Positions 56,448-64,000 of a DNA stretch of 64,000 nt are shown here, piece after piece. The stretch is from Wolbachia endosymbiont of Encarsia formosa (GTDB lineage Bacteria; Pseudomonadota; Alphaproteobacteria; Rickettsiales; Anaplasmataceae). Each line of letters opens with the position of its first letter. Position 1 is the stretch's first letter. The translations under genes and the position numbers were made by a program. The notes beneath the pieces were generated by a model. That model was not told where the DNA came from, did not search any database, and worked only from the letters and a program-made list of their open reading frames with translations. The DNA lies in contig NZ_CP154278.1 in NCBI RefSeq assembly GCF_039540065.1, forward strand, positions 248,001 to 312,000, in the 5' to 3' direction.

Positions 56448-57590
56448 TTAGGCTGGCTTCATTAATTTACTGCTGGGTTTATTTACGAAGTATGTAACAC
56501 TGCCAACAATGCAAGTTCCCATTACAAATGTAGCAGCTGCAAGAATAATAGCTGTAGCTAATTCAATATTTACAGCAATACACCCAATAGTTACTGCCAC
56601 TGCAGCTATACCACCACAAACAACACTAACCTTTATTATTTGATTGTACAAATATTTATTTTCTGCTTTTTTAAGTAAGTCTATAATATTTTTATCTTTA
56701 GCATAGGCTCTCGAAATTTTACCTTCCTTGTTTTTCAATAAAGGATTCGTTCCATTTTCTATAAACAATTTTACTATGTCATAATGATCATTAGCGGCAG
56801 CAAGATCTAAAGGAGTCAAGTTGGCCTTAGGAGTATTTAAATTTCCAATTCTCTCATATAATAAGGGGTCTGCTCCATTTTCTATCAAAATATTTACTAT
56901 GTTACAATGGACATTTAGGGCAGAAAAATGTAAAGAGGTAAAGGAATAATCCCTGAAAACAGGTCCCTTATCACTTGGTATCTTGCCGCAAATATCTTCA
57001 TTGCTCTGTGCTAAAAAACTTATTGCCCTAGAAGGATATGTCTTACTTAGTACCCTATCGTTAACATTTGCATTGTTCTGTATTAAAAGATTTACTATAT
57101 TTTCATTACCATTAGCAGCAGCACAATGTAAGAAAGTCCATCCATCTGTTGCTCTTACATTCACATCTGCACCTCTATCTATTAAAGATCTTACTAGACT
57201 CTCGTTGCCATTCTTAATAGCAGAATATAAAAGAGAGTATCCACTTATCGTATTAATAGTACGTGGACTAAAGTTAGCTTCATCAACCTTCCCATAACGT
57301 TTAAACTCTTTTACTGCATTAATACTTGCCCCATTTTCTATTAAAAGATTTACTATATTTATGTGCCCATCATCAATAGCAAGATGTGACAGTGTAGTAT
57401 CTTCAATAATATTGTCATCATGATAAATGCAAATTTTATGATCTATATTGAAATTACTTCTTTCCCATTCTTGGTAAAAATCAAGGCATCTTTTTTGTGA
57501 CTCCTCCTTTATCTCTTGAATGATATTATCTTCGTTACAATCTTTTTGTGATACTACATCCAATACTTCTTTTAGTTTACTTAAGTCCAT
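56448..57590 (-). CDS. ankyrin repeat protein with C-terminal membrane hairpin
   Basis: 380 residues. About five to six ankyrin repeats between residues 65 and 290 (TTLSHLAIDDGHINIVNLLI-like, GYSLLYSAIKNGNESLVRSL, GWTFLHCAAANGNENIVNLL, NLTPLDLAAANDHYDIVKLF). Then two hydrophobic helices at about 315-340 and 345-368 and a short tail (NKPSSKLMKPA). The membrane hairpin could anchor the protein in bacterial or host membranes. Its layout is the best intact comparison for the broken gene at 17745-19163. The upstream region has a purine-rich site. Confidence 0.9.
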   Translation of the reverse strand: MDLSKLKEVLDVVSQKDCNEDNIIQEIKEESQKRCLDFYQEWERSNFNIDHKICIYHDDNIIEDTTLSHLAIDDGHINIVNLLIENGASINAVKEFKRYGKVDEANFSPRTINTISGYSLLYSAIKNGNESLVRSLIDRGADVNVRATDGWTFLHCAAANGNENIVNLLIQNNANVNDRVLSKTYPSRAISFLAQSNEDICGKIPSDKGPVFRDYSFTSLHFSALNVHCNIVNILIENGADPLLYERIGNLNTPKANLTPLDLAAANDHYDIVKLFIENGTNPLLKNKEGKISRAYAKDKNIIDLLKKAENKYLYNQIIKVSVVCGGIAAVAVTIGCIAVNIELATAIILAAATFVMGTCIVGSVTYFVNKPSSKLMKPA

Positions 57591-57945
57591 AATTGCCTCA
57601 TAACCTTATATCTATTATAGAATAATGCTATTTTTTGTAAAAAGGGCAAGATTTTTTACACTTCTAAAAATTCTTCCTTAGAGCATTTATTTTTGCAATA
57701 TATCTTCTGTAAGCAATGCATTTAATACGATAATAGCTTGCATATAGTAATGACACCCATTTCTTCTTCCTTTCTTGTCATCACAATCTCCATAATGTCC
57801 CCAGTGCTTGACACTGGGATCCAACCTTTCTTACCAACAAAAACTTAGCATAGCTTTCGTGCTCAAAAAATTTCTGGATGCCAATGTCAGAAACATTGAT
57901 TACTTTATATACTCATAATTTTACTACTCTGCTGAACGGATACAA
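57591..57945. repeat. repeat-filled gap running into the 3' end of folA
   Basis: Contents: CTTGTCATCACAATCTCCAT (57775, also near 24928), a palindrome at 57796-57825 (CCCAGTGCTTGACACTGGGA), the ~65-base repeat shared with 55274-55345, a degenerate palindrome at 57874-57900, and at 57914-57945 a copy of the terminal inverted repeat (TTTTACTACTCTGCTGAACG), which overlaps the last codons of folA. No gene otherwise. Confidence 0.8.
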
Positions 57946-58403
57946 TTGAATATAGTATAGTCTTCTGTTCTGACGAGAATAGTTTTATTCCATCCATCAA
58001 AAAATGCTAAATTGAGGTATGTATCACCCTTATAGGGCTTGTGAATTTCAGTTATAATAAATTCTGAGATTAGGTTATGCTCTAAAAAAAGGTGTGCTAT
58101 TTGTGCCCCACCAATCACAAAGACTTGAGAACTACTTTGAATTGACAGAAATTCTTGCATGGAAGAGACAACAGTACATTTTGGACCTCTATTAAAACAC
58201 TTGTTACGGGAGAAAACAATAGGTGTACGATTCTTTAGTATGCTTTGAGGCACGGTTTCAAATGTCTTTCTTCCCATCACAATAACTTGTTTGTCGGTCA
58301 CTTGACAAAAATGTTTAAACTCACTTGGATAACGCCAGGGCAAATCATTATTTATTCCAATTACCCCATTAGGGTCAACAGCCATAATTCCAATAATCTT
58401 CAT
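57924..58403 (-). CDS. folA: dihydrofolate reductase
   Basis: Reduces dihydrofolate with NADPH; last gene of the folate operon. 159 residues with IGIMAVDPNGVIGINNDLPW, the WRYPSEFKHF active-site region, VMGRKTFETVP, and VIGGAQIAHLFL. The final residues (NCIRSAE) and the TAG stop are encoded by a terminal inverted repeat copy, so the original C-terminus has been replaced or trimmed by an element insertion. The core fold looks complete. Overlaps folKP by four bases. Confidence 0.93.
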   Translation of the reverse strand: MKIIGIMAVDPNGVIGINNDLPWRYPSEFKHFCQVTDKQVIVMGRKTFETVPQSILKNRTPIVFSRNKCFNRGPKCTVVSSMQEFLSIQSSSQVFVIGGAQIAHLFLEHNLISEFIITEIHKPYKGDTYLNLAFFDGWNKTILVRTEDYTIFNCIRSAE

Positions 58404-59653
58404 CCTTTTAAGACAGCTTGGGCTACAAAAAATCTCATGTGGTCGCGTACATTATGCACTCTAAGGAAATCAACCTTATTTTGCAGTATAGCAGATGTAG
58501 CAATTGTTTCTAAATCTCTATTAGAGGGAGATTCTATGGAAAAAGAGGAAATAAATGACTTTCTGGAATGGCCAACTAAAACCTTGCAGCCAAAATTTTG
58601 TAAAGTTTCTATACTGCGTAAAATCTGAATATTCTGATACATAGATTTGCCAAAACCAATACCAGGGTCAATAATTATTGAATTTTCATCAAAACCCAGG
58701 CCTAGTAGTTTGTTAATGCTATTCTCTGCCCAATTATTTATGATATCAATTGGGTCAGTGTCATGTGGAATAATATTGTCCTTATCTGGTGGTATCGAAA
58801 GTGAATGCATAATAACGACACTACACCCACTGCTAGCAACTTCTTTTAAGGTATTACTACTCAGATCTCCCTTCTGATCATTTACCAAGGCAATATTGTA
58901 GTGCTTCAAAACGTTTAAAATAACGTCTGGCCAAAAACTATCAATGCTGACTTCAATATCACCATTTTTCATATAGTCGCTAAGATTATCAAGTACTGGT
59001 TTTAGACGTTCATACTCTTCCTCTGGCGTCTTTATTGAAGCTCCAGGCCTTGTTGATTGAGCTCCAAGATCAACTATGCTTGCACCATCTGATACCAGCT
59101 GCAATGCCTGCTTGGTTGCTCGATTCGCATCATAATAAAGACCACCATCTGAAAATGAATCAGGGGTAATATTGAGGATACCCATAAGCTTTGGTGAAAG
59201 CGTAAAACTCTTTGAAAAACAGTCTTGAACATTGAAAGCAAAGGTTTTGTTAACCATTGCCATCAAGTGGAGCAAAAATGGTCTATTTACTAATTCTGGG
59301 TGAGGAATTTTAAGGTCATGTATATCAAGCGTTAGATCATCCCATAACAAAATATCTAAATCAATAACACGAGGTGCCCATTTTTCGTAGACTTGTGGAC
59401 GACCAATATCACATTCGATTTGTTTTAAGCCTTTTAGTAGCTCCTCAGGAGAAGAAGAACAACTTCCATAGACAATCATGTTGAGAAATGGCTTGTTCCA
59501 ATCAGGTGGAGCACCATTTGGTAAAATAGCCTTAGTTTTTAGAATGATCGAAGACTTTAAGTCTTTTAAATAGCGCTTCTTTAGTAACTCAGTAGCTCTT
59601 TGTAAATGGGAAAGGCGATTCCCTATATTTGATCCAATAGAAATATAGATCAT
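58400..59653 (-). CDS. folKP: bifunctional HPPK-DHPS (FolK-FolP fusion)
   Basis: A 417-residue fusion. Residues 1-150 are 6-hydroxymethyl-7,8-dihydropterin pyrophosphokinase (SIGSNIGNRLSHLQRA, PDWNKPFLNMIVYG, APRVIDLDILLWDD, PHPELVNRPFLL). Residues ~160-417 are dihydropteroate synthase (LMGILNITPDSFSDGG, DLGAQSTRPGAS, VSIDSF, NDQKGD, IIDPGIGFGKS, VGHSRKSF). The two steps join pABA to the pterin. Fusion of these two is uncommon in free-living bacteria. Overlaps folB and folA by four bases each, so translation is coupled. Confidence 0.94.
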   Translation of the reverse strand: MIYISIGSNIGNRLSHLQRATELLKKRYLKDLKSSIILKTKAILPNGAPPDWNKPFLNMIVYGSCSSSPEELLKGLKQIECDIGRPQVYEKWAPRVIDLDILLWDDLTLDIHDLKIPHPELVNRPFLLHLMAMVNKTFAFNVQDCFSKSFTLSPKLMGILNITPDSFSDGGLYYDANRATKQALQLVSDGASIVDLGAQSTRPGASIKTPEEEYERLKPVLDNLSDYMKNGDIEVSIDSFWPDVILNVLKHYNIALVNDQKGDLSSNTLKEVASSGCSVVIMHSLSIPPDKDNIIPHDTDPIDIINNWAENSINKLLGLGFDENSIIIDPGIGFGKSMYQNIQILRSIETLQNFGCKVLVGHSRKSFISSFSIESPSNRDLETIATSAILQNKVDFLRVHNVRDHMRFFVAQAVLKG

Positions 59654-60036
59654 TCTTGCAATTCATTACAGTAAGTAAAAAAAACGACCCCATGCACACC
59701 AGGAACTGGTGGTGCGATTTTGTGAGTAGTCACCCTGACAGAAGAAATAATATGCTTCTTTCGCAGCAAAAGGTTATTAATGGCTCTGTATATCTTATGA
59801 GTTAAATGCTCGATTAAATTAAATTGCTTGCCCTGAACAAGAGATTGAATATTTTGCACTACTTCCAAATAGCAGATAGTATCTTTAAGTTGATCAGTTG
59901 TAATCCCTGAAGGAGGAGATTTAAAAGTGAAATCAACTTCAATACTCACCAATTGGGGAGAAGACTTCTCTTCTGCACTACATCCCAAATGAACCCAAAG
60001 CCGTAAATCAGATATAAGAAGATTACATGCTACCAC
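59650..60036 (-). CDS. folB: dihydroneopterin aldolase
   Basis: 128 residues, normal for FolB. It shows ISDLRLWVHLGCSAEEKSSPQLVSIEVDF, the conserved start of the family with the substrate-site Glu, and NLIEHLTHKIYRAIN with the catalytic-region residues. It makes 6-hydroxymethyl-dihydropterin, the FolK substrate. Overlaps folKP by four bases; 22 bases separate it from the upstream CADD-like gene. Confidence 0.9.
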   Translation of the reverse strand: MVACNLLISDLRLWVHLGCSAEEKSSPQLVSIEVDFTFKSPPSGITTDQLKDTICYLEVVQNIQSLVQGKQFNLIEHLTHKIYRAINNLLLRKKHIISSVRVTTHKIAPPVPGVHGVVFFTYCNELQE

Positions 60037-60058
60037 TGAATTTAGTATCTACTTATAA

Positions 60059-60718
60059 TTAATGACAAACATCAACATTCATCATGCCATCAAGAAAACC
60101 CCATAAGAGTTTTGCTCCTTTTTCAGCGCCTTGCATAACTTTCTCTCGTTCTTCTTCGTTTAAATCTGCAATAAGGTTTGCACATTCTTCAGAATGCCAC
60201 TCATCAGCTTCCATATGAACGGTAAAAAATTTGAGAGAACGCTCATCATTTATTGAATAGTGTTTTTTCAGACATTCAATTTTAGACTTAGAAACCTCTG
60301 GAGTTTGACGTTCATAAGCGTACAGAGCTCCAAGACCTGCTGCAAAATCTGATTTTACAATGTCAAAATAACCATCAACTAATTCTCGTGTCTCCTTAAT
60401 TTGTGCATTTTCACAAAGTTCTGAACGTGCTACTCCCAGTCCTTCAGCAAAACGCTGCCATAATTCTGGGTGATTCTCGTCGACTTGTTCTTCCTCTATT
60501 AAATTACCAAGTAAAACTTGCCGCATTTTCAAATTCGGACACAAGGAATGTATACCGCTGATATAACGAGGAAAAGCAGCAACATGGTGATAATATTCCT
60601 TAGGGTAGGTTTGCAGAGCCTGCAGGCTTAATCTACCTTCATTCCATGACTCGTAAAACGGGTGTTTTAATAAGTGTAAACTATCTAATTGATTATTAAG
60701 TGATTGAACAAATGTCAT
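60059..60718 (-). CDS. CADD-family protein, probable self-sacrificing pABA synthase
   Basis: A 219-residue all-helical oxygenase-like protein similar to Chlamydia CADD. Likely di-metal ligands line up with the CADD pattern: E76 and H83 (EEEQVDENH), E136 (YAYERQ), H168, D172 and H175 (VHMEADEWH). The Tyr in HPFYESW (Y22) and the Lys in SKSKIECL (K146) match the residues reported as sacrificed in CADD, where the enzyme's own Tyr becomes p-aminobenzoate. It opens an operon with folB, folKP and folA, which supports pABA supply for the folP step. Metal use and chemistry are transferred from the family. Confidence 0.88.
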   Translation of the reverse strand: MTFVQSLNNQLDSLHLLKHPFYESWNEGRLSLQALQTYPKEYYHHVAAFPRYISGIHSLCPNLKMRQVLLGNLIEEEQVDENHPELWQRFAEGLGVARSELCENAQIKETRELVDGYFDIVKSDFAAGLGALYAYERQTPEVSKSKIECLKKHYSINDERSLKFFTVHMEADEWHSEECANLIADLNEEEREKVMQGAEKGAKLLWGFLDGMMNVDVCH

Positions 60719-60898
60719 AAATAAACAGTAAATTGTTTTAGGCTACGTTTAGGTTTATCAAATTTCAAGAGGCATTTCTCACTACTACTTTAATTCCAAT
60801 AAATATAAAGATAGATACGCTATAAGTTAATTTTTTAGTAAAGTTGATTTTTTCTAAAATTTTATGTATTATTAAATTAATATAGTGAAAAACGCAAA

Positions 60899-62021
60899 AT
60901 GAAAGTAACAGAAGAAAATACAATAAAAATTAGGGAAGAGTTCGTAGAAGTTCAAAATGGAATGCGAATTCAAAAGATAGTGATGTCAAACTCGAAGAGC
61001 AGTGCAGATAGCAGAAAGAAAAAGCATATAATTTACTTTCCAGGGCTTACATATACTTTTGAAAAAGAGCCAGATGAAGACAAAAGTGAATGGAATTGGG
61101 CAGCTGAAGCAGGTATGGATGTTCACCTTATTAATTTTCCTGGTTCTGGAAAAAGCAAAGGTCATTCTTTAAACGGTCGAAATCGAGTAAATGCAGGAAT
61201 TGCAGTCATTTCAGATCTTCTAAAGCAAGGCATTCACCCAGACAATATAGTACTGTATGGAAGCTGTGCTGGAGGACCAATAGCTGCGGAGGTTTATAAA
61301 AAGTTTAAAAAAGATGACAATATTCATTTAAGATGCATTATCAATAAATCCTTTAGCTCATTCAAAAAACTTGTAGTTAAATTACTACACATATCAAAAC
61401 CTAAATGGCTATTTCCTCCTATAATAAAATTCATACTCAAATGCTTTGGTTGGCACTTTAAGCCACATACAATAGTAAACGATATTACTCCATACACAAT
61501 TTGTTTTAATCTAGAGAACGATGGCTTTATTAGTAAGCAGGCAAATATAGGTACTAAAATTTCTGATATAGAAAAAAGTCATAGGAAAAAAAACTATCAA
61601 AAAAAAAGAAACTTTTGAAGGTTTTGAGCAATACAAAGAGTTTTTCATGGAGCATACCGATTTAGCTAAAATAAAAAACCTTGAATCTGAAGTTGGAATA
61701 ATGAGAAAATGCTGGAATAAGTTTCTATCGTTACTACCTATTAAGGCAGATGATATTCACTTTTCTCCGATTACAGAATTGTGCTCATCAAGTGAACACA
61801 AATACACTCTTCCTGAGCTAATTTCACTCTTTTTAGAATTCACAGATGATTATTTCAAAAAGAAGGGCTCGCTCAATCAAGAGATAAAAACAGAAGTGAT
61901 ATTTGAAAAGAATAGTGAAAAAGAAATAGAGGAAAAGAAACAGTATTTTACCAATTTAAAGAATTATTCAATAAGTCAGAGTATATCTAAAAAGCTAACA
62001 TCTCTTCAAATATTGAAATAA
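60899..62021 (+). pseudogene. frameshifted alpha/beta hydrolase
   Basis: Two ORFs, 60899-61618 (239 residues) and the downstream one including 61647-62021, are joined by removing or adding one base in one of two A-runs (eight A at about 61586-61593, nine A at 61599-61607); the second frame is open back through those runs (KKKETFEGFEQYKEFF before MEHTD). The first part is an alpha/beta-hydrolase: HIIYFPGLTY, VHLINFPGSGKSKGH, and the nucleophile elbow YGSCAGGP, in which Cys takes the usual Ser place. The overall pattern, with NAGIAVISDLLKQGIHPDNIVLYG, recalls Chlamydia CHLPS-type hydrolases. The acid/His part falls near or after the break, so the truncated product is probably inactive unless slippage restores it. 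Confidence 0.7.
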
Positions 62022-62036
62022 GTGTTTCTTTTGTGA

Positions 62037-62291
62037 TTAAAAAAACATTGCATCTTGATTGTGTATTTCATTTGCTATAAGCAATAATTTTTCGCTTTCA
62101 TCATAGAGATTGTTTTCACTAGCTAATAATTTCTCACTAATTTGTGGATAAAGTTTAGAAAAGTACTTCTCATAGCATTTATCTAGGCATTCTTGGTCTA
62201 TCCGTTTTGTTTTGTAGGAATGGCATTTCTCCTTACATTGATTATATCTAAATTCAATCCCTTTCTCTTTGTTTTATGCTTGTTGTTCCAT
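62037..62291 (-). pseudogene. small Cys/Lys-rich gene with TAA at codon 6
   Basis: An 85-codon frame runs from an ATG at 62291 to TAA at 62037, broken only by TAA at codon 6 (62276-62274). The remaining 78 codons encode a charged helical protein with paired Cys (QCKEKCHSYK, CLDKCYEKYF) and a Leu-rich second half (EKLLASENNLYDESEKLLLI). Unrecognised. Either a nonsense pseudogene or a gene with a non-standard downstream start. It is convergent with the frameshifted hydrolase, 15 bases away. Confidence 0.45.
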
Positions 62292-62420
62292 AATATTCTT
62301 CAATTTAAATAATGTTCATATTAGCATGCAAATATGAACATTATGCTAATATCATTACTTTTTAGGTATGCATAGCAAATTTATGTCTGGAAATAGTTTT
62401 TGGTTATTTCCTACACTTTC

Positions 62421-62660
62421 TTTATAAAAACCATAGGCACCTATTGATTTTTATTAGCTAAAGTAAAGGTCAAGTATCTGGAATTCTGGACATAAAATCC
62501 TCCTGTATAAAAAGATTTGGTAGCGCACATACTACAGAAATTAAGTATGTGTGTGCACCTACATACACTGAAAAAGATACGCTACGTTTTTTATTGAAAA
62601 GTTAATTGAAAATCTGCAGACAAAGATAAATTTTTGAGCTCTTAAAATATCTCTAATTGT
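62421..62660. repeat. ~230-bp dispersed repeat, copy 2 (inverted)
   Basis: The reverse complement aligns with 10985-11215 over nearly the whole length (see that entry for landmarks). It keeps GGAATTCTGGACATAAAATC and CTCCTG, TCTGCAGA and TTTTTGAGCTCTTAAAATAT, and has a degenerate CATAGG-CCTATTG palindrome at one end. Copies are inverted and about 51 kb apart. No gene lies in it. Confidence 0.8.
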
Positions 62661-62992
62661 AATTATAATTAGATTGAAAGTATGCGGAAGTAATTTTTTT
62701 GACAATAGATTTCTTTCATAACCAGGCGTCATCCCAGCTGAGATCCAATAAGAAAATCTGATCACACGCTGGAATGACACCGTCCTGCAAGTGCGTGATG
62801 CACCAAAAGTTGTGCATCAACAATGGTATCATGTGAGTAGCCTCTCTTTTGTTGTCATCCCAGTGCCCAGACACTGGGATCCATTTTTTTCTTCTAGATT
62901 CCAGAGTCACGCGCTGGAATGACACCCATTTAGTTTTCTTACCTGTCTACCTTATCTTGCTACTTTGATGAACAGATACATTTTATCAATAG
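62661..62992. repeat. palindromic repeats and a terminal-repeat copy before the tRNA
   Basis: Palindromes are at about 62728-62780, 62853-62885 (GTCATCCCAGTGCCCAGACA) and 62896-62926 (CACGCGCTGGAATGACACC arm). A terminal inverted repeat copy is at 62943-62980 (CTGTCTACCTTATCTTGCTA, then GAACAGATACA), ending 13 bases from the tRNA. ORFs in this region are repeat translations. Confidence 0.8.
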
Positions 62993-63069
62993 TGGTGGGA
63001 TTGGTAGGACTCGAACCTACGACCAATTCGTTATGAGCGAACTGCTCTAACCGACTGAGCTACAATCCC
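62993..63069 (-). tRNA. tRNA with CAT anticodon (second one; Met elongator or Ile-lysidine)
   Basis: On the minus strand: acceptor GGGATTG with CAATCCC, D arm GCTCAGTCGGTTAGAGC, anticodon loop CTCATAA (CAT) in a GTTCG/CGAAT stem, T arm GTAGG-TTCGAGT-CCTAC, A73 and encoded CCA (62993-62995). Paired 1-72 excludes initiator Met. The GGTCGTAGGTTCGAGTCCTAC half is like Gram-positive tRNA-Ile2, so this may be the lysidine-modified Ile tRNA and the 50178 gene the elongator Met, but this is uncertain. Confidence 0.92.
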
Positions 63070-63108
63070 TTTTATCAACACCTATAATACACGCAAAAGG
63101 AAATTTGT

Positions 63109-63435
63109 CTACTCGCTTATTTCACTATCAACCCAACTTTGCAAATCACTTATCGAGCCAATTTTGCGTGCAACTTCCTTACCATCTTGAAATATGATTA
63201 AAGTAGGTATAGATTGAATTCCATACTTACTTGGCACCTCAGTTTCTCCATCTATGTCGAACTTGCAGATCTTGATCTTGCCTTTTCTATCCTCAGCCAA
63301 TTGCTCGATACGTGGCATCAGACTTTTGCATGGCCCACACCATTCTGCCCAAAAATCTACCAGCACAAATCCTTTGTGGTTAGCAACTTCAGATTCGAAA
63401 TTTTGATCATTTACCGCTTTAATATCATCACTCAT
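63109..63435 (-). CDS. trxA: thioredoxin
   Basis: A 108-residue thiol-disulphide oxidoreductase. The active site is WAEWCGPCKSL (C33, C36), with the cis-Pro in YGIQSIPTLIIF (P77) and the closing GSISDLQSWVDSEI helix. No signal peptide, so it is cytosolic. A single gene, 39 bases downstream (minus strand) of nothing essential: the region between it and the RNase D-like gene is 67 bases. Confidence 0.96.
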   Translation of the reverse strand: MSDDIKAVNDQNFESEVANHKGFVLVDFWAEWCGPCKSLMPRIEQLAEDRKGKIKICKFDIDGETEVPSKYGIQSIPTLIIFQDGKEVARKIGSISDLQSWVDSEISE

Positions 63436-63502
63436 AAAATACCTAAATTTTTATAAAATATAGCGTACCAATTAGTAGCTAATCAACTAAATTCTTGCAA
63501 AC

Positions 63503-64000
63503 TCAAAGTGTTTTGCATAAAACCTGATGGTTAAAAATATCTACATTTCCCCAACCCATTGAATCTAGCTCAATACGAGTGGAAAGAAATTCAAAGCACT
63601 TTTCGGCTAATTCTTTTCTATTTTCACGTTCCAGCATTAAATCTAGCTTTTCCTTTATTCTATGGAGATATAAAACATCATATGCAGCATAACTTTTTTG
63701 CTTGTCTGTTAAATTTTCATTTCCCCAATCAGAAGATTGCTGTTGCTTGTTTAGTTTTATATCAAGTAGTTCTAAGCACAACTCTTTTAAGCTATGACTA
63801 TCTGTATAAGTGCGAACTAAACGTGAGGCTATTTTCGTGCAATAGCAAGGCAGTGCCCAGATTTTTAAATAATAATGTATTATACTTACATCAAACCGCG
63901 CAAAGTGAAATATTTTGATTATATTTTTATCCTCTAATATTTTTCTCAAATTTGGAGCTGTATAATCGTTTTTAAATTGAATCAAATGAGCGTTGCCATC
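63503..64000 (-). CDS. RNase D-like 3'-5' exonuclease, partial (5' end outside the window)
   Basis: The frame is open to the window edge (DGNAHLIQFKND at the border), so the start lies beyond 64000; the apparent start at 63985 is a TTG inside the gene. Visible parts of a DEDD exonuclease are motif II (FHFARFDVSIIHYYL) and motif III (KSYAAYDVLYLHRIKEKL, Y-x3-D). Motif I should be upstream. The size fits the short, HRDC-less RNase D-like proteins of alphaproteobacteria. It probably acts in tRNA or RNA 3' trimming. Confidence 0.88.
   Translation of the reverse strand, partial: DGNAHLIQFKNDYTAPNLRKILEDKNIIKIFHFARFDVSIIHYYLKIWALPCYCTKIASRLVRTYTDSHSLKELCLELLDIKLNKQQQSSDWGNENLTDKQKSYAAYDVLYLHRIKEKLDLMLERENRKELAEKCFEFLSTRIELDSMGWGNVDIFNHQVLCKTL

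Noticed and set aside
62716-62925. 69-residue minus-strand ORF
   Set aside because: Composed of palindrome translation (SFQRVTLESRRKKWIPVSGH) with no ribosome binding site.

Overview
The window is AT-rich chromosome of an obligate intracellular alphaproteobacterium of the order Rickettsiales, almost certainly an arthropod Wolbachia. The assignment rests on the gene content: a dispersed type IV secretion (T4SS) locus, four ankyrin or ankyrin-like genes, scattered housekeeping genes in short operons, a CADD-type folate gene, and very many copies of a short palindrome of the type TGTCATCCCAGTGCTTGACA. These match the Wolbachia palindromic elements known from this genus, and several of them lie in frame inside essential genes.

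Layout. 0-9.5 kb: a small orphan ORF, pheT, a 993-residue coiled-coil membrane protein and ileS. 9.5-16 kb: miaB, a ~230-bp dispersed repeat, recJ, a HEFVH metallopeptidase-like gene and nuoD. 16-17.6 kb: a cytochrome b561 / nitronate monooxygenase-like pair. 17.7-24.8 kb: a gene interrupted by in-frame stops, then a VirB2-like pilin candidate, a second-type VirB4 with an altered Walker A, and a large secreted Cys/Gly-rich protein. 25-33 kb: an ankyrin gene, an SDR and an esterase, then mnmG-pepP-hypothetical, a broken small membrane gene and tRNA-His. 33-43 kb: murJ, an AsmA-like gene, an ankyrin gene, an orphan HK97-type phage portal, a broken gene, lipB and an LD-carboxypeptidase. 43-50 kb: dnaE, rpsF (with an unusual large insertion), rpsR, rplI, purB and a CAU-anticodon tRNA. 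50-57.6 kb: glycerol-1-phosphate dehydrogenase, dapE, two miniature elements with terminal inverted repeats, cutA overlapping tRNA-Gln, and two ankyrin-type genes. 57.9-60.7 kb: a compact folate operon on the minus strand (CADD-like gene, folB, folKP fusion, folA). 60.9-64 kb: a frameshifted alpha/beta hydrolase, a tiny nonsense-interrupted gene, the second copy of the dispersed repeat, a second CAU tRNA, trxA and a partial RNase D-like exonuclease.

How the parts fit. murJ, dapE and the LD-carboxypeptidase belong to the residual peptidoglycan/lipid II metabolism of Wolbachia. The folate genes form one translationally coupled unit whose first gene probably supplies p-aminobenzoate. The VirB2/VirB4-2/secreted-protein cluster looks like an accessory T4SS locus. 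Ankyrin proteins, the coiled-coil protein and the metallopeptidase are candidate host-interaction proteins.

The most distinctive signals are: (i) a 473-codon reading frame cut by three in-frame TAA codons with no frameshift, part of a wider pattern of stop-codon decay in accessory genes; (ii) a ribosomal protein S6 carrying about 135 extra residues; (iii) palindromic elements translated inside IleRS, PepP, MnmG and G1P dehydrogenase; (iv) a mobile terminal repeat that supplies the end of folA; and (v) two tRNA genes that overlap the stop codons of upstream genes. No CRISPR array, rRNA or intact insertion sequence was seen.
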